DNA of 26,619 nt from DASXMT01 sp036521415 (GCA_036521415.1 DATDHU010000114.1:1-26619), one strand, 5' to 3'. Counted from the stretch's first letter, positions 1 through 7,718 are shown. Program-made: numbers and translations. The notes: generated by a model from the letters alone, not told the origin.

Positions 1-233
1 AGGTCCTCGTCGTCGATGCGGAACCCGACGGAGCGCTCGCCCAGCTCTTCCTCGAGCGCCTCCACCAGCTCGATCAGGGCCAGCGAGTCGGCATTCAGGT
101 CCTCGGCGAACGACGAGGACTCGCTGATGCCGGCGGGATCGATCTCCAAGATGTCGGCGAGCAGGTCCCGGATCATTTCGAACACCTGTTGGCGGTCGAG
201 CGGACCCTTCTCCACATGGGTCTCTGCTGGCAC
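1..233 (-). CDS. acpP: Acyl carrier protein (3' end beyond window)
   Basis: Carries growing acyl chains as thioesters on a 4'-phosphopantetheine arm in fatty acid or related synthesis, in the cytoplasm. The 77 visible residues form the ACP four-helix fold, with the modification motif N-A-D-S-L at residues 47-51 (Ser50 is the attachment site) followed by an acidic helix (IELVEALEEELG). The GTG at 233 is chosen because AGGAG lies five bases upstream (239-243). An in-frame ATG at codon 20 would cut helix 1. The gene runs off the left edge near its C-terminus; a normal ACP has about 80-95 residues. No fab genes are in view. It could serve a specialised acyl pathway rather than being the general fatty-acid ACP. 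Confidence 0.88.
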   Translation of the reverse strand, partial: MPAETHVEKGPLDRQQVFEMIRDLLADILEIDPAGISESSSFAEDLNADSLALIELVEALEEELGERSVGFRIDDED

Positions 234-362
234 GGCATCTCCTGGGTCTGGTCGGGCACAAATGCCCGTTCGGCAGGCGCAATGATACCGGAATCCGTCC
301 AGACGGCTGGCCATTTGGGGCATACCGCCTGGTCAGAGGGGATGAGTCACGACCGGGCCCAG

Positions 363-415
363 TTCCTATTCGTTATCTGTCAATCATTTTCTTGTCCTAT
401 AACGTTGTTTGATTC
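363..415 (-). promoter_or_regulatory. AT-rich candidate promoter region upstream of acpP
   Basis: The 192-base gap between the PfpI-family gene and acpP holds a conspicuously AT-rich patch in an otherwise very GC-rich window. On the minus strand it contains TTATAG (402-397) and TTGACA (383-378). They are not in -35/-10 order at a standard spacing, so I cannot name a single promoter. The base composition and position make it the likely acpP promoter zone. Confidence 0.3.
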
Positions 416-425
416 CGTCGGCCGT

Positions 426-1118
426 TCAACCGGGCTTAGCTACAGGCTCGGGCGTCGGTGCGGCAATGCCGTCAGCTCTCCCGTCGGCCTCATTGTCGGA
501 CAGCACCGTCCGGATCAGGTCGACCAGAGCCGGACCGGCCTTCGCCACCGAGCCGCAGTCGAACGGCGGCTGGGGGTCGTACTCGATGGCCAGCTGGATG
601 GCCCTGGCCACGTCGTCACCGGCGATCAACTCGGCCAGGCTGAGGGCCATGTCGATACCAGCCGACACGCCGGCCGCGCTAACCACCTTCCCCCGCACGA
701 CGACCCGTTCGGTGACATAGCGGGCGCCGAGCGACTCGAGCAGCTCGACGGCGCTCCAGTGGGTCGTGGCATCGAGCCCTTCGACCAGGCCGGCGCCTCC
801 CAGGAGGAGCGATCCTGTGCACACCGACGTCGTCCACTGGGTTGTCTCGTGTACTCTCCGGATCCAGCCGGTCAGCTCCGGGTCGTGCATGAGACGCCGG
901 GTCCCCGGTCCGCCCGGAACGACCAGGACGTCGCAGCTGTCCACGTCGCCCAAGCGGGCGTCGGCCGTGATGGCAAGCACACCGGTGTCGCTTCGCACCG
1001 GCCCGGTCTCGGCCGCGGCGAAGAGGAACCGGGCACCCGGCAGCCGCGACAGGACCTCGTAGGGCCCGACGGCGTCGAGGGCGGTGAAGCCTTCGAACAG
1101 AGGGACGACGATACGCAT
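426..1118 (-). CDS. DJ-1/PfpI family protein, isonitrile hydratase-like
   Basis: A 230-residue class I glutamine amidotransferase-like (DJ-1/PfpI) protein. The nucleophile elbow is SVCTGS with Cys100, followed by LLLGGAGL and ATTHW (His120). An Asp at residue 15 lies in the FTALDAVGPYEV stretch. This combination is typical of isonitrile hydratase (InhA, about 228 residues) and of the amidase-like half of GlxA regulators. The reaction here is unproven; hydration of an isonitrile to an N-formamide is one possibility. Start: ATG at 1118 has AAGGAG six bases upstream. An in-frame ATG at 1154 overlaps the upstream TGA (ATGA) and would add 12 residues, so either may be used. It lies directly downstream of the GlxA-type regulator on the same strand and is probably co-transcribed with it. 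Confidence 0.85.
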   Translation of the reverse strand: MRIVVPLFEGFTALDAVGPYEVLSRLPGARFLFAAAETGPVRSDTGVLAITADARLGDVDSCDVLVVPGGPGTRRLMHDPELTGWIRRVHETTQWTTSVCTGSLLLGGAGLVEGLDATTHWSAVELLESLGARYVTERVVVRGKVVSAAGVSAGIDMALSLAELIAGDDVARAIQLAIEYDPQPPFDCGSVAKAGPALVDLIRTVLSDNEADGRADGIAAPTPEPVAKPG

Positions 1119-1150
1119 GGGGATCTCCTTGGGGTGATTGGTCAGAGCGG

Positions 1151-2164
1151 TCATGGGGCGGCGCCGAGAGGGGTGAAATGGCGGCGGTACTCGCCGGGGG
1201 TGACCCGTACGGTCCGCCTGAACACCCGGTGCATCGTCTCGACGGTCCCGAAACCGCAGAGGCGGGCGACCTCGGGAACCCCCCGGGCGGTGGTCTCGAG
1301 CAGCCTCCGGGCCGCCTCGACCCGGACCGACTCGACGTAAGTCGCCGGCGGCACCCCCAGTTCCCGGCGGAACACGCGGGCGAAGGTCCTCGTGCTCATC
1401 CCCACCTGCTCGGCCATCCTTGTCACCGACAGGTCGTCGGCGATGTGATCGGCGATCCAGCCCTCGAGGTCCCGCAGCGACGACCGCAGGGGCCTCTGCG
1501 CGGCGAGCTGGGCGCTGAACTGGGCCTGGCCACCGGGCCGTTGGACGAACAACACCAGCCAGCGGGCCACCTGGCGGGCGACGTCGGGCCCGAGATCGTC
1601 CTCGACCAGGGAGAGGGCCAGGTCCATGCCGGTGGTGACCCCGGCGGACGTCCACACGTTGCCGTCCCGGACGAAGATCGAGTCCGGGTCGACGGTGACG
1701 GTGGGGAACGACTTGCCGAGCAGCGCACTCGAGGCCCAATGCGTGGTGGCCCGCCGCCCGTCGAGCAGGCCGGCCCGAGCCAGGAGGAATGCGCCGCTAC
1801 AGACCGACGTCACCCGTCGCGAGCGTCGGGCCGCCGAGCGGATCCAGGCAACGAGCGCCTCGTCCCGTACTGCCTCGGCTGTGCCGATCCCACCCACCAC
1901 GACGAGGGTGTCGACCGGCCCCACCGAGCTGGCGGTAGAGCACTGGGGAGTGATCTCGAGGCCGCCCGACGACCGGACAGCACGGCCGTCGACCGACCGC
2001 ACCTCGAGCTCGTACGGCCGATCCTCGGCGTCGCCATAGCGCCGGGCCCCGGCCGGGCCGGATGCCGGCGACAGGCGGTTGGCCATGGCGAACACCTCGA
2101 AGGGCCCGGTGAGGTCCAGGATCTGCAGGTCGGGGTAGACGACGAAGACGATGCGTCGGGGCAC
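1151..2164 (-). CDS. GlxA-family transcriptional regulator (DJ-1/PfpI domain plus AraC HTH)
   Basis: A 337-residue cytoplasmic regulator. Residues 1-195 are a DJ-1/PfpI domain that starts PRRIVFVVYPDLQILDLTGP and keeps the nucleophile-like Cys122 in SVCSGAFLL plus ATTHW. Residues about 234-335 are a two-helix-turn-helix AraC domain with the typical ending YRRHF. Family members (CdhR, ArgR, GbdR types) sense small nitrogenous compounds and usually activate catabolic genes. Here the neighbour is a stand-alone DJ-1 enzyme with almost the same active-site motif, so the pair may share a ligand. Start GTG 2164 gives the normal family N-terminus; the SD is weak (AGGA about nine bases upstream). It diverges from the ATP-grasp operon across 170 bases and could regulate both directions. 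Confidence 0.88.
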   Translation of the reverse strand: MPRRIVFVVYPDLQILDLTGPFEVFAMANRLSPASGPAGARRYGDAEDRPYELEVRSVDGRAVRSSGGLEITPQCSTASSVGPVDTLVVVGGIGTAEAVRDEALVAWIRSAARRSRRVTSVCSGAFLLARAGLLDGRRATTHWASSALLGKSFPTVTVDPDSIFVRDGNVWTSAGVTTGMDLALSLVEDDLGPDVARQVARWLVLFVQRPGGQAQFSAQLAAQRPLRSSLRDLEGWIADHIADDLSVTRMAEQVGMSTRTFARVFRRELGVPPATYVESVRVEAARRLLETTARGVPEVARLCGFGTVETMHRVFRRTVRVTPGEYRRHFTPLGAAP

Positions 2165-2334
2165 GGGACGATCCTGTGCCGAACCGAGCGTGGCTGCAAT
2201 GACAGATACATGACGATTTCTGCCAACGAGCGCGCCGTGCGACGGCACCCCCGGGTTCACGGCGCAGAAACACTGCGGCAACCTGTCAGACCCAACGGCG
2301 TCGTAGAACAAGGAGGGTGCAGGGTTCGACGCCA
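2165..2334. promoter_or_regulatory. Divergent intergenic region, GlxA regulator / ATP-grasp operon
   Basis: 170 bases between divergently transcribed genes, so it must hold both promoters. On the minus strand, TTGGCA with GTCATT 17 bases downstream is a weak candidate. On the plus strand, TAGAAC (2304-2309) lies just before an AGGAGG (2311-2316). No clean palindromic operator was recognised by eye. Confidence 0.3.
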
Positions 2335-3957
2335 GTGACCGCGTGTGAGCACGGTCCCGGTTCCACCTCCCCACCGGATGGGGTCGACCACGAGCTCGCG
2401 TGGCCCTCCTATCGCCCCGAGCCCTTTCACGACGAGCTGGTCAACCGGGGCGGCATGCCCCGACCGGTCGCCGAAGCCCTCTGGCGGAGGATCGCCGCGC
2501 TCGGTCCCGAGGCCCTGGCTGAACGGCAGGTCGCCGCCGATCGGGAGATGCGAGCCATAGGGGTGACCTTCACCGTCTACGACGACGGCCAAGGGGTGGA
2601 CCGGGCCTGGCCGTTCGACGTGATCCCGCGGGTCATCCCGGCCGACGAATGGCATCACATCGAGACGGGCCTGGTGCAACGGCTCTACGCCTTGAACCTG
2701 TTCATCGACGACGTGTACCACGACCAGCGCTCGGTGAAGAGCGGCCTGGTCCCGCCCGACCTGGTCGCCGGGTCGCCGACATTCCGGCGCGAATGCATGG
2801 GCATCGATCCGCCGGGGGGAATCTGGGCCCATATCTGCGGCAGCGACCTGGTCCGAGACGCGGACGGGACCTTCTACGTCCTGGAGGACAACCTTCGCAT
2901 CCCGTCGGGGATGTCCTACCTGCTCGAGAACCGCATGGTGGCAAAGCACGTCTTCCCCGAGTTGTTCCGGGACTACAGCATCGAGCCGGTCGACCCCTTT
3001 GTCGGCCAGATAGTGAACCTGTTGTCGTCGGTCTCGCCGTCTCCCCGGGAGCCCACCATCGTCGTGCTCACCCCGGGCGTCCACAACGCCGCCTACTTCG
3101 AGCATGCCTTCTTGGCCCAGCAACTGGGGGTCGAACTGGTGGAAGGGAGCGACCTCGTCGTGCTCGACGACGACTGCGTCTATGTGCAGACGATCGAGGG
3201 CCTGGAGCGGGTGGACGTCGTCTACCGCCGGGTCGACGACCTGTTCCTCGATCCTGAGGTATTCCATTCGGACTCGCTAATCGGCGTGGCCGGCATGGTG
3301 CGCGCCTGGCGGGCCGGACGGGTGGCTCTGGTCAACGCGCCCGGTGCCGGTGTGGCCGACGACAAGGCTCTCTACGCGTTTGTCCCCGACATCATCCGAT
3401 ACTTCCTGGACGAAGAGCCCATCTTGGACAACGTGCCGACGCTTCGCTGCGCTGACGAGGCATCCCGCCACTACGTGGCGGCCAACTTGAACTCCCTGGT
3501 GATGAAACCGACGAGTGGGTCGGGCGGGGCCGGCATCGTGATCGGGCCCCAGGCCAGCGCCGATGAGCTGGACGACACCGGACGGCTCATCCAGGAGAAT
3601 CCTCGGGGCTGGGTGGCCCAGCCCGTCCTCTCCCTGTCGACTGCCCCCACGTTGTGCGATGGCGAGGTCGTGCCCCGACACGTGGACCTCCGGCCGTTCA
3701 CCTTGATCGGCCCAGACGGTGCCTACGTGACCCGGGGCGGCCTCACCCGGGTGGCCACCGTCGAGGGATCGCTGGTGGTCAACTCGTCCCAGGGAGGCGG
3801 GAGCAAGGACACCTGGATCGTGGATCCCGACCTGTCCGGGAAGCGCCCGGCCACACCGGGACGGGATCCTGTCCCCCGCAGGGCGGTGGGGCCCGGCCAG
3901 GCGGCGAGGGCCAGACCGGCCGACCGGCCGTCCCACTGCTTTGGCCCAGCCCAATGA
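2335..3957 (+). CDS. Circularly permuted type 2 ATP-grasp protein (DUF404/DUF407)
   Basis: A 540-residue predicted amide or peptide ligase that would use ATP to form an acyl-phosphate and couple it to an amine; the substrate is unknown. Family landmarks: GVTFTVYDD (about 76-84), EDNLRIPSG (about 184-192), VYRRVDDLFLD (about 296-306), NAPGAGVADDK (about 334-344), KPTSGSGGAG (about 391-400), and the C-terminal SSQGGGSKDTW. It resembles mycobacterial Rv2411c. After that conserved end comes a Pro/Arg/Ala-rich tail of about 40 residues that looks unstructured. Start is uncertain: GTG 2335 is used, with AGGAGG 18 bases upstream. An in-frame GTG at 2317 directly abuts that AGGAGG, so is an unlikely SD-dependent start. 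First gene of an operon with an alpha-E and a transglutaminase-like gene. Confidence 0.9.
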   Translation: MTACEHGPGSTSPPDGVDHELAWPSYRPEPFHDELVNRGGMPRPVAEALWRRIAALGPEALAERQVAADREMRAIGVTFTVYDDGQGVDRAWPFDVIPRVIPADEWHHIETGLVQRLYALNLFIDDVYHDQRSVKSGLVPPDLVAGSPTFRRECMGIDPPGGIWAHICGSDLVRDADGTFYVLEDNLRIPSGMSYLLENRMVAKHVFPELFRDYSIEPVDPFVGQIVNLLSSVSPSPREPTIVVLTPGVHNAAYFEHAFLAQQLGVELVEGSDLVVLDDDCVYVQTIEGLERVDVVYRRVDDLFLDPEVFHSDSLIGVAGMVRAWRAGRVALVNAPGAGVADDKALYAFVPDIIRYFLDEEPILDNVPTLRCADEASRHYVAANLNSLVMKPTSGSGGAGIVIGPQASADELDDTGRLIQENPRGWVAQPVLSLSTAPTLCDGEVVPRHVDLRPFTLIGPDGAYVTRGGLTRVATVEGSLVVNSSQGGGSKDTWIVDPDLSGKRPATPGRDPVPRRAVGPGQAARARPADRPSHCFGPAQ

Positions 3958-3994
3958 ATCAGGCCCAGCCCAATGAGTCGGCCCAGCCCAATGA
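3943..3994 (+). repeat. Three near-tandem copies of a 15-base repeat at a gene junction
   Basis: GGCCCAGCCCAATGA occurs exactly at 3943-3957, 3962-3976 and 3980-3994 (19- and 18-base periods). The first copy ends on the TGA stop of the ATP-grasp gene and contains an ATG (3954) that overlaps that stop and is in frame with the downstream alpha-E gene. In that frame the second and third copies encode AQPNE twice. Confidence 0.85.
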
Positions 3995-4046
3995 GCCAGA
4001 GCCCGAGGGACTCGCCCCGCACACCAGCCACAAGGAGGAGATGAGG

Positions 4047-5027
4047 ATGCTGCTCGCACGGATGGCCGAGGCCGTCTACTGGGCCGGTCGGTACCTCGAA
4101 CGGGCGGAGTGCACGGCCCGGATCATCCAGGTGCACGTGGACACGCACATCGACCTTCCAGTCGGGGAGGACGTGGGCTGGGAGCCGCTGTTGGCTATCG
4201 CCGGTGTGGACGGCGCCGCATTCCTCGAGGGAGCCGGGACCAGGGCCAAGCCGGTGGACCCGACCGAGGCGGATGTCATCGAGTACCTGCTCGTCGACCA
4301 GGCCGGCCATGCGTCCATCCATGCCGCCCTGACCGCGGCCCGGGAGAACCTGCGCTCGGCCCGGGCCGTGGTCCCGCGCGAGGCGTGGGAGGCGTGCAAC
4401 GACCTCTGGCTGGCGTGCGGGGACGAACGCGACCAGGTCCGGTTTCGGGACGGACGGGTCCAATGGCTCCGCCGGGTGGTGGCCGGATGCCAACGCATCA
4501 GTGGCGTGCTGACGGGAACGATGAGCCGCGACGAGGCTCTGTCGTTCTTGCTCATCGGACAGAACCTCGAACGAGCCGACCTGACCTCACGCGTCCTGGA
4601 CGTACGCGCCGACAACCTGCAGCCGCGGCGGGGAGACGATCCCTACGTGGCGGTCCGCTGGATGGCCGTGTTGCGGTCCCTCGCCGCCTACCAGCCGTTC
4701 CGCCGGGCCATGCCGGCACGGCCCCAGGCCGGATCGACGCTGCGGTTCCTGCTCCAAGACGACCGCTTCCCCCGCGCCGTCGCCGCTTGCTTGAGCGAGG
4801 CCCGTTCCCACCTCAAGGGGCTGGCCCGGACGGAAGGGGCGCTCGAGGCCTGCACCAACGCCTCCATGGTCGTGGCCGCGGCACCGGTGCCCCGCCTGAC
4901 CGTGGGTGGCCTGAGCATGTTCGTCGACGAGTTGCAGGTCGCGTTGACCGAGGTCCATGACCAGATCGACCGGACCTACTTCCACCCGCAGCTCACCCGC
5001 CGGCAACCCGAGCACGCCGTCTCGTGA
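4047..5027 (+). CDS. Alpha-E domain protein (DUF403)
   Basis: A 326-residue, mostly helical alpha-E protein. The N-terminus MLLARMAEAVYWAGRYLERAE is the family hallmark and supports ATG 4047, which has AGGAGG (4033-4038) eight bases upstream. ATG 4041 is too close to that SD. ATG 3954 overlaps the previous stop and would add 31 residues, mostly Pro/Glu/Asn-rich and partly encoded by the 15-base repeats. Alpha-E proteins resemble mycobacterial Rv2410c and nearly always sit between a permuted ATP-grasp and a transglutaminase-like gene. Aravind and colleagues proposed that these sets make or modify peptides, but the biochemical role of alpha-E itself is not known to me. Its stop overlaps the next start by four bases (GTGA), indicating translational coupling. 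Confidence 0.9.
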   Translation: MLLARMAEAVYWAGRYLERAECTARIIQVHVDTHIDLPVGEDVGWEPLLAIAGVDGAAFLEGAGTRAKPVDPTEADVIEYLLVDQAGHASIHAALTAARENLRSARAVVPREAWEACNDLWLACGDERDQVRFRDGRVQWLRRVVAGCQRISGVLTGTMSRDEALSFLLIGQNLERADLTSRVLDVRADNLQPRRGDDPYVAVRWMAVLRSLAAYQPFRRAMPARPQAGSTLRFLLQDDRFPRAVAACLSEARSHLKGLARTEGALEACTNASMVVAAAPVPRLTVGGLSMFVDELQVALTEVHDQIDRTYFHPQLTRRQPEHAVS

Positions 5028-5911
5028 TCTACGAGGTGACACACCGGACCGCCTACCGCTACAGCGAGCCCGTCGACCGCTGCCGTACCGAAGCGCACCT
5101 GCGGCCACGGGAGACGGGCCGGCAACACTGCCTGGCCCACACCGTCGACGTCGTACCCGAACCGGTGACGTTCTCCGAGCGGCTCGACTTCTTCGACAAC
5201 TCGGTGTGTGCCTTCTCGGTGGAAGGGCCGTTCGACGAACTGGTGGTCACCTCGACCAGCCAGGTGTCGATCGCCGTCCGCTCCCCCCTGCCCGAGTCCG
5301 GCCCCACCTGGGAGCAGGCGCGCGACGTGCTCGGGTCGGACCTGGGCGACGACGTCCTCGACGCCCGCCAGTACTGCTACGACTCGCCCCTGGTGACGGC
5401 GACCGGAAGGCTGGCCGAGTACGCGGCGCCGTCGTTCCGGGTCGGCCGGGGACTGGTCGACGCGGTGACCGACCTGACCGAACGGATCTTCCTCGACTTC
5501 ACCTATGCCCCGGGCTTCACCACGCTGGCGACCCCCCTGAACGACGTGCTGACCTTTCGGCGAGGCGTCTGCCAGGACTTCGCCCACGTTGCCATCGGAT
5601 GTCTCCGTTCGGTGGGATTGTCGGCTCGCTACGTCAGCGGCTACATCGAGACGCTGCCGCCACCCGGAGAGGAGCGGATGGTCGGTGCCGACGCCTCCCA
5701 CGCCTGGCCATCGGTGTTCGTGCCCGGCTGGGGTTGGTTCGACATCGACCCCACCAACGACCAATTGGTCGGATCTCGCTACATCACCACGGCGTGGGGC
5801 CGCGATTACTCGGATGTCTCACCGGTCAAGGGGATCGTCTTCGGAGGGGGTGGCACTCAGACGCTCGACGTGTCCGTGGATGTCGCCCGCTCCGTCACCG
5901 TGCCGAGCTGA
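5024..5911 (+). CDS. Transglutaminase-like cysteine peptidase/transferase family protein
   Basis: A 295-residue transglutaminase-fold protein. The N-terminal beta domain begins MIYEVTHRTAYRYSEPV, standard for the bacterial transglutaminase-like N-terminal domain. The catalytic core has Cys183 in RRGVCQDFAH, His226 in ASHAWPSVF and Asp242 in FDIDPTN, so the triad is complete. Such proteins may act as peptidases or acyl-transferases; the resemblance is to mycobacterial Rv2409c. No signal peptide, so cytoplasmic. GTG 5024 overlaps the alpha-E stop in a GTGA. It is the last gene of the three-gene set and converges on glbO eleven bases later. A proteasome-like Anbu peptidase, found with this set in some bacteria, is not present in the window. 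Confidence 0.92.
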   Translation: MIYEVTHRTAYRYSEPVDRCRTEAHLRPRETGRQHCLAHTVDVVPEPVTFSERLDFFDNSVCAFSVEGPFDELVVTSTSQVSIAVRSPLPESGPTWEQARDVLGSDLGDDVLDARQYCYDSPLVTATGRLAEYAAPSFRVGRGLVDAVTDLTERIFLDFTYAPGFTTLATPLNDVLTFRRGVCQDFAHVAIGCLRSVGLSARYVSGYIETLPPPGEERMVGADASHAWPSVFVPGWGWFDIDPTNDQLVGSRYITTAWGRDYSDVSPVKGIVFGGGGTQTLDVSVDVARSVTVPS

Positions 5912-5922
5912 GCGCGGCGCGT

Positions 5923-6318
5923 CTAGGCATTGACCAGGCTCCCGGCCGCCATGGCCAGGTACTCGAGAAGCTGCGCCTCGTCCGCGGGCTCCATGCCCCC
6001 GGCCTGCACGGCCGCGGTCATGTGCCCCAACCAGGCCTCGGCCTCGGCCGGTCCGATGACAAAGGGCAGATGGCGCATTCGCAGCCTGGGCGCGCCCCGC
6101 TGCTCGTTGTAGGTGGCGGGCCCGCCCCAGTACTGGATCAGGAACAAGGCGAGGTGTTCTTTCGACTCGGTCACGTCCTCGGGGTACATGGGGGTGAGGA
6201 GGGGGTCGGTGACCACGGCGGCGTAGAACCGGTCCACCAGGTCGACGAAGAACCGCTCGCCCCCCCACCGCTCGAATGGCGTCGGCTCGCCTTCCCTCCT
6301 TCGACGAGCGATCTGCAC
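5923..6318 (-). CDS. glbO: Group II truncated haemoglobin (trHbO type)
   Basis: A 131-residue haem protein that binds O2 and possibly handles NO, peroxide or redox chemistry. It aligns closely with M. tuberculosis trHbO: the QYWGGP and YNEQRGAPRLRMRH blocks are nearly identical. Key positions are kept: proximal His F8 = His83, Trp G8 = Trp96, Tyr B10 = Tyr32, Tyr CD1 = Tyr45. The C-terminus LLEYLAMAAGSLVN also matches. GTG 6318 has no Shine-Dalgarno but has TACAGT six bases upstream, suggesting a leaderless mRNA. The Arg-rich N-terminus (MQIARRRREG) adds about eight residues to the mycobacterial protein. It diverges from the acyl-CoA dehydrogenase gene and converges on the transglutaminase gene. 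Confidence 0.93.
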   Translation of the reverse strand: MQIARRRREGEPTPFERWGGERFFVDLVDRFYAAVVTDPLLTPMYPEDVTESKEHLALFLIQYWGGPATYNEQRGAPRLRMRHLPFVIGPAEAEAWLGHMTAAVQAGGMEPADEAQLLEYLAMAAGSLVNA

Positions 6319-6324
6319 CCAATG

Positions 6325-6330
6325 ACTGTA
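6325..6330 (-). promoter_or_regulatory. Candidate -10 element for leaderless glbO
   Basis: TACAGT on the minus strand fits TANNNT and ends six bases before the GTG at 6318, placing the expected transcription start at or next to the start codon. No Shine-Dalgarno is present and no -35 consensus is recognisable. Confidence 0.4.
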
Positions 6331-6402
6331 CGTCGCCGGCGATTAGCCTTGGCCGCGGTCGGGGGTGACGTCGCACCCACCAACGCATGTGGGAGGTCGA
6401 CC

Positions 6403-7653
6403 GTGATCGAATGGTCCGAGGAACAGTTGATGATCCGGGATGCCATCCGTCGGTTCATCGAGTCCGAGGTGGTACCCAACATCGACGCGCTCGAGCACGG
6501 CGATCTTCCCCCCTACGACATCATGCGCAAGCTCTACGCCACCTTCGGCATGGACCAGATGGCGAGGGACCGGTTCAAGAGCCAGCTCGAGAAGAAGGCG
6601 TCGGCCTCCGGGGCCCGGGCCACGTCGGCCGCCAAGGACCCGGCCCGCTCGTCGGCTGGCGACGGGGGGGCTGCGGCCCTCGCCCTGATCCCGATCATCG
6701 AGCTGTGCCACTACTGCCCCGGCATCGTCACCGCCATGGGCGTGAGCGTGGGGCTTGCCGCCGGGACGGTCATGAAGCGGGGTACCCCGGCCCAGATGGA
6801 GCGTTGGGGGCTCGACCTCCTCACCCTGGACAAGATCGGGGCCTGGGCCATCACCGAGCCCGACTCGGGGTCCGACGCCCTGGGCGGCATGAAGTCCTCC
6901 GCCCGACGCGACGGCGACGAGTACATCCTCAACGGCAACAAGACGTTCATCACCAACGGCCCCTTTGCCGACACCGTCGTCTTCTACGCCAAGCTCGACG
7001 ATGGCAGCGATACACCGGTCCGGGACCGCCGGGTCCTCACCTTCGTGCTGGAGAAGGGGATGGACGGCCTGGAGCAGTCCAAGCCCTTTCGCAAGATGGG
7101 CCTGCACTCCTCCCCGACCGGCGAGCTCTTCTTGTCCGACGTCCGGGTGGACAGGGACCACCTCTTGGGCGGGACCGAGGACGAGGAAGGCGGGGGTGGC
7201 CGCCAGTCGGCCAAGGACAACTTCGTCCAGGAGCGGGCCGGGTTGGCCGCCATGTCTCTCGGCCTGATCGAGGAATGCCTGAAGCTGTCGGTGGCCTACG
7301 CCAAGGACCGCCAGCTCTGGGGCACCCCCATCGGTGACCGCCAGCTCATCCAGTTGAAGCTGGCCAAGATGGAGGTCGCCCGGCTCAACGTGCAGAACCT
7401 CGTCTTCCGCCACATCGAGCTGTCGGCGGCCGGGAAGAGCCTCTCGCTGGCCGAGGCGTCGGCCATGAAGCTGTACGCAGCCCAGTCGGCCTCCGAGGTG
7501 GCCATGGAAGCGGTCCAGCTCTTCGGGGGCAACGGGTACATGTCGGAGTTCCGGGTCGAGCAGCTGGCCCGTGACGCCAAGGTGTTCCAGATCTACGCCG
7601 GGACCGACGAGATCCAGGTCACCCACATCGCCCGGGACCTGCTCAGCCGGTAA
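6403..7653 (+). CDS. Acyl-CoA dehydrogenase family protein
   Basis: A 416-residue FAD-dependent alpha,beta-dehydrogenase of acyl-CoA thioesters, cytoplasmic. Visible signatures: AWAITEPDSGSD (147-158), KTFITNGPFAD (180-190), FRKMGLHSSPTGEL (229-242), LFGGNGYMSEF (373-383). The position of the MCAD catalytic Glu (YEGT) is Ala399 (IYAGTDEIQ). Instead Glu277 in the QERAG segment of helix G matches the base position of long-chain and isovaleryl-CoA dehydrogenases, so the enzyme is probably active with that base placement. An Ala/Ser/Lys-rich stretch at about 64-90 looks like a loop insertion. GTG 6403 has GGGAGG six bases upstream. The frame stays open far upstream across the transglutaminase gene, but that part is antisense or out-of-frame to real genes. 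Substrate chain length cannot be told. Confidence 0.92.
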   Translation: MIEWSEEQLMIRDAIRRFIESEVVPNIDALEHGDLPPYDIMRKLYATFGMDQMARDRFKSQLEKKASASGARATSAAKDPARSSAGDGGAAALALIPIIELCHYCPGIVTAMGVSVGLAAGTVMKRGTPAQMERWGLDLLTLDKIGAWAITEPDSGSDALGGMKSSARRDGDEYILNGNKTFITNGPFADTVVFYAKLDDGSDTPVRDRRVLTFVLEKGMDGLEQSKPFRKMGLHSSPTGELFLSDVRVDRDHLLGGTEDEEGGGGRQSAKDNFVQERAGLAAMSLGLIEECLKLSVAYAKDRQLWGTPIGDRQLIQLKLAKMEVARLNVQNLVFRHIELSAAGKSLSLAEASAMKLYAAQSASEVAMEAVQLFGGNGYMSEFRVEQLARDAKVFQIYAGTDEIQVTHIARDLLSR

Positions 7654-7657
7654 CGGC

Positions 7658-7683
7658 CACTCCCCGTTCCCACTCCCCGCTCC
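7658..7683 (+). repeat. 13-base tandem duplication after the dehydrogenase gene
   Basis: CACTCCCCGTTCC (7658-7670) is followed at once by CACTCCCCGCTCC (7671-7683), one mismatch. It lies in the short gap between two convergent genes. Confidence 0.7.
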
Positions 7684-7695
7684 CGGATTTCCGGG
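7682..7695. terminator. Small inverted repeat between convergent genes
   Basis: CCCGGATTTCCGGG can form a short GC stem and lies between the converging acyl-CoA dehydrogenase and plsX genes. It has no U-tract, so a terminator role is only suggested by position. Confidence 0.35.
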
Positions 7696-7718
7696 TCTGT
7701 GCGGGCTCTCGAGGAGGC

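Noticed and set aside
1178..2338. 386-codon plus-strand frame opposite the GlxA regulator
   Set aside because: Shadow of the regulator gene; Pro/Gly/Arg/His-rich with no motif.
4957..6402. Open frame continuing far upstream of the acyl-CoA dehydrogenase
   Set aside because: It crosses the transglutaminase gene out of frame and glbO antisense, reads as Arg/Pro/Gly-rich low complexity, and GTG 6403 has a good SD.
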